Numbered from the stretch's first letter, positions 45,730 to 53,942 are shown. The stretch is DNA of 64,000 bases from Alphaproteobacteria bacterium PA2 (GCA_002256425.1 NKIZ01000001.1:930001-994000), one strand, 5' to 3'. Program-made: numbers and translations. Notes: generated by a model from the letters alone, not told the origin.

Positions 45730-45780
45730 TAGAGCACGCTCGTCGCGATAACCGGTTCCCACTTATCGCGGCGTGCTCTA
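45730..45780. repeat. Palindromic intergenic element 2
   Basis: Outer arms TAGAGCACGC/GCGTGCTCTA (45730-45739 and 45771-45780), inner arms CGCGATAA/TTATCGCG. The right arm contains the stop codon of the converging DsbA-like gene (CTA at 45778-45780). The element shares the TAGAGC...GCTCT end pattern with element 1, so the two are likely related mobile or REP-like palindromes. Confidence 0.85.
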
Positions 45781-46431
45781 GGTCCGCGGCTGCAGGCCCT
45801 GCTGGCCCAGCCGCCAGCGGAACTGGTCATAGCGGTCCTGGCCGAAGAAGGGCTCGCCATTGAAGGCGATCATCGGCACGCCATAGTGGCCGGCCTTGCG
45901 CTGGTCGACCTGGTTGACCTCGATGATCTGGTGCAGGCGATCGGCGTCTGAATCGACCGCGTTGAAGATGTCAGCGGGGTCGAGACCGGCCCGGCGGATG
46001 GCGTCAGCGATATGATCGCCCTCATGCCAGTTGTCGATCGAGCCGCCCCAGATCATGGCGCTGATCTCGTTCAGGAAGGCCAGGCCCTTGCCCCGCTCGG
46101 TCGCCGCTACGCCCATGCGGGTCAGGCGGTGGATGTGCGGCTGGTCCTTGGGATAGGTCCGGGTCTCGCGGTCCATATAGACCGGATCCGGCCGCGGCCA
46201 GCGGAAGGGCAGGCCCAGGAATTCCGCCTCCCGGTGGATGTCGGCCTGGAAGTAGCTGAACCACAGGGGATCGCGGGTCTCGAAGAATTCCGGCGTCCGC
46301 ACCGCCAGGGGATAGACCGGCCTCACATTGCAGACCACGTCGAACTCGGCCTCCAGGGCCACCAGCCGCGGGGTGATCATGTAGGAATAGGGCGAGCGGA
46401 AGGACCAGTAGAGGTCATAGGTCAGGGTCAT
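45778..46431 (-). CDS. DsbA-family protein, 2-hydroxychromene-2-carboxylate isomerase-like
   Basis: 217 residues. LYWSFRSPYSYMITPRLVAL near the N-terminus is the HCCA-isomerase/DsbA thioredoxin-like motif in which Ser replaces the redox Cys, and GHYGVPMIAFNGEPFFGQDR is the cis-Pro loop and C-terminal motif. This family (kappa-class GST) binds glutathione and isomerises intermediates of naphthalene-type degradation. The stop is inside a palindrome; the start is 30 bases from a 9-bp inverted repeat shared with the DUF4345 gene. Confidence 0.87.
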   Translation of the reverse strand: MTLTYDLYWSFRSPYSYMITPRLVALEAEFDVVCNVRPVYPLAVRTPEFFETRDPLWFSYFQADIHREAEFLGLPFRWPRPDPVYMDRETRTYPKDQPHIHRLTRMGVAATERGKGLAFLNEISAMIWGGSIDNWHEGDHIADAIRRAGLDPADIFNAVDSDADRLHQIIEVNQVDQRKAGHYGVPMIAFNGEPFFGQDRYDQFRWRLGQQGLQPRT

Positions 46432-46460
46432 TGGCGCGCTCCGGCTTGGGCTCTCGATCA

Positions 46461-46487
46461 GATTGTGACATAAGGCGCGTCACAATC
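46461..46487. promoter_or_regulatory. Inverted-repeat operator between divergent genes
   Basis: GATTGTGAC-N9-GTCACAATC (arms 46461-46469 and 46479-46487), perfect 9-bp arms. It lies between the divergent DsbA-like gene (start 46431) and DUF4345 gene (start 46505), 30 and 18 bases away, so one dimeric repressor (TetR- or GntR-like) could control both. Confidence 0.6.
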
Positions 46488-46504
46488 AATCGGGAGCCTT
46501 CACC

Positions 46505-46888
46505 ATGGGCCGGACAATCATTCGCGGACTGGTCGGAATTGCCGGCCTGCTGGGCCTTCTGGTCGCAACCAGACTGCTGCTGCAACCCGAAGCCACGGGT
46601 CTGAAGCTGGGCCTGACGCCTGTAGGCTCCCTTGGCCTCGCGACCATTCGCGCCGACGTTGCCGGCTTCTTCGCCGTGACGGGCGGGCTCTCACTGTTCG
46701 CCGCCTGGAAGAATGACCGGGCCCTGATCCTGGCGCCATTGCTCCTGATCGCCGCCGCCCTCGCGGGACGCTGCCTCAACCTGGCCGTCCAGGGGGTCAG
46801 TCCGGAGCTTGTACCTCCGATGGTGATCGAGGCGGCCCTGCTTGTCCTGCTGGCGTTTGGTCGGAGGAGTTTGGGCACTAGGGGCTAG
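46505..46888 (+). CDS. DUF4345 membrane protein
   Basis: 127 residues with four hydrophobic segments. LGLTPVGSLGLATIRADVAGFF is the DUF4345 signature. Function unknown. Its promoter region holds an inverted repeat shared with the divergent DsbA-like gene, suggesting joint control. Sequence composition matches the neighbours up to its stop, after which the foreign-looking defence gene begins. Confidence 0.8.
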   Translation: MGRTIIRGLVGIAGLLGLLVATRLLLQPEATGLKLGLTPVGSLGLATIRADVAGFFAVTGGLSLFAAWKNDRALILAPLLLIAAALAGRCLNLAVQGVSPELVPPMVIEAALLVLLAFGRRSLGTRG

Positions 46889-47020
46889 GTCTGACCTTCG
46901 ATGGCCGGCCCTGTCTGCCCGTGCGGACTTCTAATTCGTACAGTGTCGCCGTAATTTCGACGACCATCTTAGCAACGCGGCTCACGTAGGGGCGGTTCGG
47001 AGAGCGATCAACTACGGTGT

Positions 47021-48442
47021 TTAGTCCGCAAGATGCAGGATCTGCGTAGACGCCTTTTCACCGAGAAAATCCCGCAGTGATCCTTCTGCCGCAGGGCCTC
47101 CACTTTGTGCCAGCGTCGCGATGGCTTGGCCGCAAAGAACCTCCCAAGGCTTGTTGGTCATTTCGCTTACGAGAATATTCCGAATTTCTTTCAGATCGTG
47201 GCCTTTGCGATCGAACCCGCCTTCGATGAAAGCCTGCATATGGGCGTGGTATTTATGGCCTGTTTTAGACTCGCACCAGTTGCGCACTTTCTCCTGAAGA
47301 GTCGGCCAATCTGTATCAGCCAGCGCCAAAGCTTCATCGCTCAGCATCAGGTTTTCGGCGGCACGGCACCCGAGGCGCATTCGAATAATGTGTCCAAGGT
47401 CATCAATGGCTTCAGGTTGCAAGTCGCGGTCCCGAAGAGAGTATCCCTTCGCGTCGTCGTAGACGGCATCGATTAGCCCATTCACCTCGCTTTCAAATTG
47501 GGCGAACTGATTGATGCTGCTAGCGACACACGGAAATACGCGAACGCGTCCCCCGCTCGACCGAATTGCCTGCTGCCACACCCGTTCATCGTCTTCCCCT
47601 TCGATGATTAGAATGGGTGCCTGGTTGAATACGTTCGACAGTGGGTGTGCGCCAAAGATTGGCAGAATTTCACGGTCGACGGTCGTAACAGGTCTGAACG
47701 TGAGCGCGGAAATGTCCTTCCGCTTAAAAGCCATTCGTGTTTCAGGATCTGTGGCTAGGCCTGCGAGAAGTGGTGTGCTGTGTGTCGCCACGACGAGTGT
47801 GATGGGTTGATCAGCGAGCGCCTCGATCATGAAGCGCGTCAGACGATCCTGTAGATCGGGGTGAAGATGGACATCGGGCTCATCCATCAAGAGCACGTTT
47901 TCTTTCCCTGCTTGCGCTTCGCTCACGAAAGATAGGATTTCAATTCCGAGCGAGATTAGTTCGGACTCACCGCTGCTTATGTCAGTCGCCTGCGCTTCAG
48001 CGCCGGTTTCGCGGACGATAATCTTAAAGGCTTTAGTTGGATCAAGCTCAATCTGAACGCGATCCAAGAGGACGTTCAACTTTTCCAGAACCACTCCGAA
48101 TCTTGGCTTCGTACGGTCCTCATCGATTTCACGAAGCTTCAGAAGTTCCAGCCGCCGGAACAGCACTGCGCTCTGCTCTCGGAAATTGGAGGACTGATTC
48201 TGCCGCCTGTTCTCTTCCATCCACCTTGGATTGTGGCGGAGGCTTACTTCGATGTTGGGCTCATATTGGAGCACGCCCCCGCGCTCCGGGCTAATGTAGC
48301 GTACCTTCCCAATCCCTTCACCGAGATCACTTGAGATTTCGATCTTCTTGAGCAGGAAGCTCTTTCCGCACCCATTCTTTCCCAGAATGACGTTCTTTTT
48401 CGCGAGGTCGATGAGCTGAAATTCGCCAGCGCGCAGGTTCAT
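47021..48442 (-). CDS. ATPase-TOPRIM (OLD / fused PARIS-like) defence protein candidate
   Basis: 473 residues. The first half is an ABC/SMC-type ATPase: Walker A GKNGCGKS at 21-28, signature SSGES at 156-160, Walker B VLLMDEPD at 183-190, and a switch His at 221. The second half has a TOPRIM/DUF4435-like pattern: IIEGEDD (280-285, conserved Glu 281), DRD (338-340) and AENL (362-365). OLD nucleases and the PARIS pair AriA-AriB have this make-up, as one protein or two. Codon use is less GC-rich than its neighbours and no partner gene lies beside it, consistent with a mobile defence gene. Confidence 0.72.
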   Translation of the reverse strand: MNLRAGEFQLIDLAKKNVILGKNGCGKSFLLKKIEISSDLGEGIGKVRYISPERGGVLQYEPNIEVSLRHNPRWMEENRRQNQSSNFREQSAVLFRRLELLKLREIDEDRTKPRFGVVLEKLNVLLDRVQIELDPTKAFKIIVRETGAEAQATDISSGESELISLGIEILSFVSEAQAGKENVLLMDEPDVHLHPDLQDRLTRFMIEALADQPITLVVATHSTPLLAGLATDPETRMAFKRKDISALTFRPVTTVDREILPIFGAHPLSNVFNQAPILIIEGEDDERVWQQAIRSSGGRVRVFPCVASSINQFAQFESEVNGLIDAVYDDAKGYSLRDRDLQPEAIDDLGHIIRMRLGCRAAENLMLSDEALALADTDWPTLQEKVRNWCESKTGHKYHAHMQAFIEGGFDRKGHDLKEIRNILVSEMTNKPWEVLCGQAIATLAQSGGPAAEGSLRDFLGEKASTQILHLAD

Positions 48443-48805
48443 GGTTTCATTCTACCTTAAATCATCAGCTGAGCTACAGCCGTACTAACCAGCTAAATCG
48501 CGTTCATTCTCCACTGGCTAGAGATCAGGTGTAAGCACTGTTCTGACCCCACCTAGCGGGATTGTTCGGATGTATGGATGGTACAGGCCCTGACTGCGGC
48601 GGGCTTAGTTCCATGATGATGTCATCTGACGATGCTATGATGGAGGTCCATGGGGTCCGCCGGTTTGGAGTTTTTACCGGGGTTACGGTGACACTGTATG
48701 GAATAGGATGCTGACCTTAGGACCTATCTGCAAAGTGCGTATCTCTGCTCCACTGACTCTCACAGCATCCCCGCCCTTCGCCCGCAGGACACTTGGATCC
48801 CGCCC
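48443..48805. other. 363-base intergenic segment, possible mobile-element scar
   Basis: No convincing gene. Composition is mixed and lower in GC than the neighbours. Around 48526-48550 the sequence GTGTAAGCACTGTTCTGACC resembles an IS66-type terminal end (GTAAGC...TGACC), and a short frame with HGVRRFG near 48660 could be a decayed transposase trace, but neither is firm. Confidence 0.35.
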
Positions 48806-49837
48806 CTAGTACTGCCCGTACTTGATCTCCGCCGATCCCACCGGCAGTTCCACCGTCATGCCGTCCTTTGACAGTTTCCAGGGGGCGAAGCCGACGGCGT
48901 CCACGCCCTTGGTGAAGCTGGCCTCGGTGAAGAAGGGCAGGCCAGCCTGGGTCAGGTGATAGAGGACCAGGGCCTTGACCCCGGCGTCCTTCGCGGTCTC
49001 GGCAGCCTCCACCGGGGTGGTGTGATAGGTCAGGGTGTCGTCCATGATCGAGCTCATCCGGCCCTGACCGGCGCCTGCCAGGGCGCGGACCATCATCCGG
49101 GTCATGTCTGAGTTCTGGGCTTCGTGGATCAGGACATCGGCGCCCTTGGACGCTTCGGCCAGCTGGGGCCACTTCTTCGTGTCGCCGCTGATCACCACCG
49201 AGCGGCCCTTGTAGTCGAACCGGTAGCCAAAGGCCGGCGAGACCGGGCTGTGTTCCACGGCGATGGCCGTCACGGTCAGGTCGCCATCGGTCCAGGCGAC
49301 CTTGGAGCGCACCTTGCCCGAAGCCTGGTCTCCGGGAATGCTGATGACCTTGGGCGCCAGCAGGCCAAAGGCCACCGGCAGCTTCACTCCGTCATGCTCG
49401 TGGTGGGCGATGCGGAAGCCGTGGTCCCGGGCATAGGCCTGGTTGATCCCGGCGGCCAGTTTGTCCACCCCGGCGGGGCCGACCACGGACATGGCGACGG
49501 AACGACCGGCCACCCAGCTGTTATTGTTGAACTCCCCCAGATCGCCGATGTGATCGGAGTGCAGGTGGGTGATGAAGACCGCCTTGGCGGTCGCCGCAGG
49601 CAGCCGATAGAGGCCGATGTTTTCCGCAGACTCCGGTCCGACGTCCACGAGGTAGAGGGAGCCGCCAGCCTGGATGGCGACACAGGGCTTGGCGCGGTCC
49701 CTGACCGGCAGGGGTCCCGAGGTGCCGCAGAAGGTCACCTTCAGGCTGTCGGGCGCGGTCTGGGCCAGGCCCGAGGATGCGGCGGCCATGGTGAGCGCAA
49801 AGGTAAGGCCAGCGGCGATGCGGGGCAGGGTCGTCAT
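48806..49837 (-). CDS. Periplasmic metallo-beta-lactamase-fold hydrolase
   Basis: 343 residues. A Sec signal (LPRIAAGLTFALTMAAASSG, ending LAQ) is followed by the MBL fold: THLHSDHIGD (H-x-H-x-D-H), a distal VEHSPVSPAFGYR with its His, and SGDTKK near 230, which holds the bridging Asp. It resembles RNase Z-like exported hydrolases in catabolic clusters; substrate unknown. The start is ATG 49837, with GGGAG six bases before it; the ATG at 49843 touches the SD. Confidence 0.87.
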   Translation of the reverse strand: MTTLPRIAAGLTFALTMAAASSGLAQTAPDSLKVTFCGTSGPLPVRDRAKPCVAIQAGGSLYLVDVGPESAENIGLYRLPAATAKAVFITHLHSDHIGDLGEFNNNSWVAGRSVAMSVVGPAGVDKLAAGINQAYARDHGFRIAHHEHDGVKLPVAFGLLAPKVISIPGDQASGKVRSKVAWTDGDLTVTAIAVEHSPVSPAFGYRFDYKGRSVVISGDTKKWPQLAEASKGADVLIHEAQNSDMTRMMVRALAGAGQGRMSSIMDDTLTYHTTPVEAAETAKDAGVKALVLYHLTQAGLPFFTEASFTKGVDAVGFAPWKLSKDGMTVELPVGSAEIKYGQY

Positions 49838-49918
49838 GGTCATCTCCCAGGTGGGTCCGAAACGACCCTGATTGTGGGAGGGAGCCTGAAGTATTGGCAC
49901 GATCAGTGCAACAATAAT

Positions 49919-50557
49919 CTAGGGTCGGGCGACAACCTTGCGGGCGGCCTGCAGGCCTGCCATCGGGCTGGTGAGGGGCGGGGGCTGCACCTGCACCTTG
50001 TCAGCGGCTCCCGCCATGGAGGCCTGGGCCAGGGCGACGCTGGTGACGCCATCCTTCCGGGCCCGGTCTGCGGCAGCGGCGATGGTGTCTTCGTAGTTGT
50101 CCAGCTGGCCCGCCTTGAACATGTCCCAGGCGCCGTCGACCCACCAGATGTCGATCTCGGCGCCCGTCCTTGTGGCGGCGGTCCTGAAGAGGTCGCCTGT
50201 CGCCTGGAGCGTTGAGGGGGCTGCGCAGATCACTACAACCCGGCCGCCACCCTTCACGGCAAGGTCAGCCAGGGCGCTGTCGGCCCGGAACTGGTTTGGC
50301 GCCTCGGCGGGTATGGCCGGGCCCAGGGTCGAGCAGGTCAGCAGAACCGAAGGGGCGGTTTCGCCCAGGTCGCAAAGGGCCCGGCGGGTGAGGTCAATCA
50401 CGGCCGGGGTCAGCTCTCCCGCAGACTCCGCCGCCGCCAGCAGATCGGGCCGGACAAGGTGTGAAAGGGCGCCTTCCGGCCAGCCCAGCTTCACCCGCGC
50501 CGCCTCGAAGACGGCGACATTGCTTTCGGCTGTATGGAGGCAGGCGATCTGGACCAT
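49919..50557 (-). CDS. Asp/Glu racemase-like protein
   Basis: 212 residues. QIACLHTAESNVAVFEAA at the N-terminus and LLTCSTLGPAI near 90 with a Cys resemble the aspartate/glutamate/hydantoin racemase superfamily, and ALAQASMAGAADKV resembles the second active-site strand, which here lacks a Cys. A non-racemase role such as a decarboxylase is possible. It is divergent from the MDR-type dehydrogenase, sharing a 9-bp inverted repeat, so both may belong to one regulated unit. Confidence 0.75.
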   Translation of the reverse strand: MVQIACLHTAESNVAVFEAARVKLGWPEGALSHLVRPDLLAAAESAGELTPAVIDLTRRALCDLGETAPSVLLTCSTLGPAIPAEAPNQFRADSALADLAVKGGGRVVVICAAPSTLQATGDLFRTAATRTGAEIDIWWVDGAWDMFKAGQLDNYEDTIAAAADRARKDGVTSVALAQASMAGAADKVQVQPPPLTSPMAGLQAARKVVARP

Positions 50558-50605
50558 CGGGTGAACCGCGATGCTGCGTGTGGACCAAGGCGCCACGCCC
50601 CGCGT

Positions 50606-50641
50606 TTCTACCGAAGACAGGTTAAACAATGGTCGGTAGAA
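50606..50641. promoter_or_regulatory. Long-spaced inverted repeat between divergent genes
   Basis: TTCTACCGA (50606-50614) and TCGGTAGAA (50633-50641) are perfect 9-bp arms around 18 bases. They sit between the racemase-like gene (start 50557) and the MDR gene (start 50689). ACCGA...TCGGT pairs are typical of TetR-family operators; a single dimer or two dimers could bind. Confidence 0.55.
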
Positions 50642-50688
50642 GTGTCCCGAAATGGCCCTGGCGGCTGAAAATCATTGGGAGAGACACT

Positions 50689-51828
50689 ATGAGCGGCAAT
50701 ATCGAAAGCACGGGCCTGCAACTCCGGTCCCTGATCAAGGCCAGCGGCGAGCTGGAACTGTCCCTGCAGCGCGTGCCGGTTGCCGAGCCGGGCCCCGATG
50801 AAGTCGTCGTCCGCATCGAAGCCTCGCCGATCAATCCGTCGGATCTGGGCCTCCTGGTCGGCGCTGCTGACATGAGCACCGCAAAGTCCACAGGCTCGGG
50901 CGAATCCACCGTCGTCACCGCTGGCGTGCCGCCCCAGTTCATGCGGGCCATGGCTGGCCGGGTCGATGAATCCATGCCCGTGGGCAATGAAGGCGGCGGC
51001 GTGGTCATCGCGGCCGGCAGTTCGCCCGCTGCCCAGGCCCTGATGGGCAAGACGGTCGGCGTTCTGGGCGGCGCCATGTACGCCCAGTACCGCACCCTGC
51101 GGGCCTCTGACTGCCTGGTCATGCACGACGGCGTCACCCCGATGGAAGCGGCCTCCTGCTTCGTCAATCCGCTGACCGCCCTCGGCATGGTCGAGACCAT
51201 GCGTCGGGAAAACCACAAGGCCCTGGTCCACACTGCGGCCGCCTCGAACCTTGGCCAGATGCTCAACAAGATCTGCCTCATGGACGGGGTCGATCTGGTG
51301 AACATCGTCCGCAATGACGCCCAGGCCGACATCCTGCGGAAGATCGGCGCCAAGCACATTGTCGACTCCAGCTCGGCCACCTTCATGGAAGACCTGACCA
51401 AGGCCCTGGTGGAAGCCGGCGCCACCCTGGCCTTCGACGCCATCGGCGGCGGCAAGCTGGCCGGCCAGATCCTCACCTGCATGGAAGCGGCCGCCAACCA
51501 GACCGCCACGGTCTACAGCCGCTATGGCTCGAGCACCTACAAGCAGGTCTACATCTATGGCGGCCTCAACACCGGCCCGACCGAGCTCAACCGCAGCTTC
51601 GGCATGATGTGGGGCCTGGGCGGCTGGCTGCTGACCCCCTTCCTGATGAAGATCGGCGCAGAAGCCGCCGGCGCACTGCGCGCCCGGGTCGCCGCCGAGA
51701 TCAAGACCACCTTCGCCAGCCACTACACCCAGGTGGTCTCCCTTCAGGGCGCCTTGGATCTGGACGCCATCGCCGCCTACAACCGCAAGGCCACAGGCGA
51801 GAAGTTCCTGATCAACCCCAGCCTCTAA
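50689..51828 (+). CDS. Quinone-oxidoreductase-like medium-chain dehydrogenase
   Basis: 379 residues of the zinc-free MDR type. VRIEASPINPSDLGLL is the N-terminal catalytic-domain signature, and VHTAAASNLGQMLNKICLMD marks the NAD(P)-binding region. A family insert (residues ~65-95) with VPPQFMRAMAGRVDESMPVG is unusual. GGGAG eight bases before the ATG supports the start at 50689 rather than 50629. Followed after 20 bases by the GMC gene, so co-transcription is likely. Confidence 0.85.
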   Translation: MSGNIESTGLQLRSLIKASGELELSLQRVPVAEPGPDEVVVRIEASPINPSDLGLLVGAADMSTAKSTGSGESTVVTAGVPPQFMRAMAGRVDESMPVGNEGGGVVIAAGSSPAAQALMGKTVGVLGGAMYAQYRTLRASDCLVMHDGVTPMEAASCFVNPLTALGMVETMRRENHKALVHTAAASNLGQMLNKICLMDGVDLVNIVRNDAQADILRKIGAKHIVDSSSATFMEDLTKALVEAGATLAFDAIGGGKLAGQILTCMEAAANQTATVYSRYGSSTYKQVYIYGGLNTGPTELNRSFGMMWGLGGWLLTPFLMKIGAEAAGALRARVAAEIKTTFASHYTQVVSLQGALDLDAIAAYNRKATGEKFLINPSL

Positions 51829-51848
51829 GGGAACTCCAGACCGCGCCC

Positions 51849-53450
51849 ATGAGCGATCAGTTTGACTATATCGTCGTGGGCGCGGGTTCGGCCGGGTGCG
51901 TCCTGGCCAACCGGCTGTCGGAAGACCCGAGCAATAATGTCCTGGTCCTGGAGGCCGGGGGCAATGACGACTGGATCTGGTTCCACATTCCCGTGGGCTA
52001 CCTGTTCTCCATCGGCAATCCCCGGGCCGACTGGATGTTCCAGACGGAAGCCACACCGGGCCTGGGCGGCCGCAGCCTGAACTATCCCCGGGGCAAGGTC
52101 CTGGGCGGCTGTTCGGCCATCAACGCCATGATCTACATGCGCGGCCAGGCGGCGGACTATGAGGCCTGGCGCCAGATAGGCCTCACGGGCTGGGGCTGGG
52201 GCGATGTCCTGCCCCTGTTCCTCGACCAGGAAGACCATGTCTCCCCGCCCGATGACCTGCACCGCCAGGGGGGCGAGTGGCGGGTCGACCATCCCCGGAT
52301 GAGGTGGAAGGTGCTGGACGCCTTTGGCGAGGCCGCCTCCCAGGCCGGCATCCCCCTGGTCCCCGACTTCAATGGCGGCGACAATTTCGGGGCCGGCTAT
52401 TTCCAGGTGAACCAGAAGAACGGCCGCCGGTGGAGCGCCGCCAGCGCCTTCCTCAAGCCCGTCCTATACCGCCAGAACCTGCAGGTGGAGACCGGCGTCA
52501 AGGTCAACGAGATCCTCATCGAGAATGGCCGGGCCGTGGGCGTCGCCTGGCTGAAGGACGGCGAGCGGTTCGAAGCCTACTGCAATGCCGAGGTGGTGCT
52601 GGCCGCCGGCGCCGTGGGCACCCCCAACCTGCTGGAGCTGTCAGGCATAGGCGACGCCCGCCGCCTGACCTCCCTGGGCCTGATCTGCAAGGTCCATGCT
52701 CCGGGGGTGGGCGAGAACCTGCAGGATCACCTGCAGATCCGGCCCTATTACAAGGTCAGCGGCGTGCCGACCATGAACGCCCTCTACGCCTCCTGGTGGC
52801 GGCGGCCCCTGATGGCCCTGGAATACGCCGCCCTGCGCCGGGGGCCCATGTCCATGGCGCCCTCCCAGTTCGGCGCCTTCGCCTATTCCTCGGCCGAGTT
52901 CGAGACCCCCAACCTGCAGTTCCACGTCCAGCCCCTGTCCCTGGACAAGTTCGGCGACGACCTGCACCCCTTCCCGGCCATTACGGTCAGCGTCTGCAAT
53001 CTGCGCCCCACCAGCCGGGGCTCGATCCACATCGGCTCGGCCGACCCCTTCGCCGCCCCGCGCATCCAGCCCAACTATCTTTCGACCCCCCAGGACGAGA
53101 AAGTGGCGGTGGACTCCCTGAAACTGGTCCGCAAGATCGTGGCCCAGGCGCCCCTCCAGGCCTTCAAGCCCCAGGAGCACCGCCCGGGGCCGGAGGCCCG
53201 CACCGACGCCGACCTGCTGGCCGCCGCCCGGGCCCTGGGCACCACCATCTTCCACCCGGTGGGCACGGCCAGGATGGGCCGGGCCGACGACTCCATGGCG
53301 GTGGTCGACGCCCAGCTGCGGGTGCGGGGGGTCAAGGGCCTGCGCATTGCCGACGCCTCGGTCATGCCGACCATCACCTCCGGCAATACCAACTCGCCCA
53401 CCATGATGATCGCCGAAAAGGCCGCACGCATGATGCTGGCCGCCCGCTGA
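51849..53450 (+). CDS. GMC-family FAD-dependent alcohol oxidoreductase
   Basis: 533 residues. The FAD motif VVGAGSAGCVLANRLSED is at the N-terminus; YPRGKVLGGCSAINAMIYMR is the GMC signature 1, and FHPVGTARMG (catalytic His) with GNTNSPTMMIAEKAARMM the C-terminal signature. Members oxidise choline, long-chain or aryl alcohols. It starts 20 bases after the MDR gene and is the main oxidase of the cluster. A separate smaller gene and an antitoxin-like gene follow. Confidence 0.93.
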   Translation: MSDQFDYIVVGAGSAGCVLANRLSEDPSNNVLVLEAGGNDDWIWFHIPVGYLFSIGNPRADWMFQTEATPGLGGRSLNYPRGKVLGGCSAINAMIYMRGQAADYEAWRQIGLTGWGWGDVLPLFLDQEDHVSPPDDLHRQGGEWRVDHPRMRWKVLDAFGEAASQAGIPLVPDFNGGDNFGAGYFQVNQKNGRRWSAASAFLKPVLYRQNLQVETGVKVNEILIENGRAVGVAWLKDGERFEAYCNAEVVLAAGAVGTPNLLELSGIGDARRLTSLGLICKVHAPGVGENLQDHLQIRPYYKVSGVPTMNALYASWWRRPLMALEYAALRRGPMSMAPSQFGAFAYSSAEFETPNLQFHVQPLSLDKFGDDLHPFPAITVSVCNLRPTSRGSIHIGSADPFAAPRIQPNYLSTPQDEKVAVDSLKLVRKIVAQAPLQAFKPQEHRPGPEARTDADLLAAARALGTTIFHPVGTARMGRADDSMAVVDAQLRVRGVKGLRIADASVMPTITSGNTNSPTMMIAEKAARMMLAAR

Positions 53451-53510
53451 GAATTCTGCGATGAGGGCGTGTCCCGGCGGAACCGCGCCGAGTCCCCTCA
53501 GGAGAGGCCC

Positions 53511-53678
53511 ATGAAGCCGCCCCCCAAGCGCCTGTCCGACCTCAAGGGCGGAACCCCCCAGGCCTCCAAGACCTTCGCCCCGCCCACCCCCAAGGTCTCC
53601 CGCCAGACCAAGGCCAAGGTGCTGACGCCTGCGGAGAAGGCGGCATTTCTGGCGTCGCGGCCGGATTTGAAATCCTGA
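53511..53678 (+). CDS. Small basic protein of unknown function (55 aa)
   Basis: 55 residues: MKPPPKRLSDLKGG, then Pro/Lys/Thr-rich (APPTPKVSRQTKAKVLTP), ending FLASRPDLKS. The ATG has a good SD, AGGAG, eight bases upstream. Its TGA stop is followed immediately by the GTG of the HicB-like gene, so the two could be coupled. Not recognised. Too short and basic for a typical enzyme; possibly a nucleic-acid-binding partner, but that is a guess. Confidence 0.6.
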   Translation: MKPPPKRLSDLKGGTPQASKTFAPPTPKVSRQTKAKVLTPAEKAAFLASRPDLKS

Positions 53679-53942
53679 GTGCAGACGGTGCGATACTATA
53701 TCGGCATCATCCATAAGGATGAGGGCAGCGACTTCGGGATCTCATTTCCCGATTTCCCGGGCTGCATTTCCGCCGGCTCTGATCTGTCGGAACTTGCGGT
53801 GATGGGGCAGGAAGCCCTGCGGGGCCACATCACCCTCATGGCGGATGAGGGCCTGCCCATTCCCGAACCGTCTTCCATGGACGTTGTCATGGGACACCCG
53901 GACAATCGGGTTGGAACCCCAGTTCTCATTCCAGCGCCGTAG
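53679..53942 (+). CDS. HicB-like antitoxin, truncated, without hicA
   Basis: 87 residues from GTG 53679. YYIGIIHKDEGSDFGISFPD and FPGCISAGSDLSELAVMGQEAL match the HicB RNase-H-like fold that binds the toxin HicA. Full HicB proteins are ~130 residues with a C-terminal DNA-binding domain; this one ends at LIPAP before it, and no hicA-like frame lies upstream or downstream. So it is probably a relic or an orphan antitoxin. It directly follows a small basic gene. Confidence 0.8.
   Translation: MQTVRYYIGIIHKDEGSDFGISFPDFPGCISAGSDLSELAVMGQEALRGHITLMADEGLPIPEPSSMDVVMGHPDNRVGTPVLIPAP

Noticed and set aside
48526..48720. IS66 element with transposase
   Set aside because: Only a terminus-like motif; no frame long enough for a transposase, no paired inverted end found.
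50608..52056. 482-codon minus-strand frame opposite the MDR and GMC genes
   Set aside because: Covers the ends of two well-supported genes on the other strand; Gly/His/Gln-rich and unlike any family.
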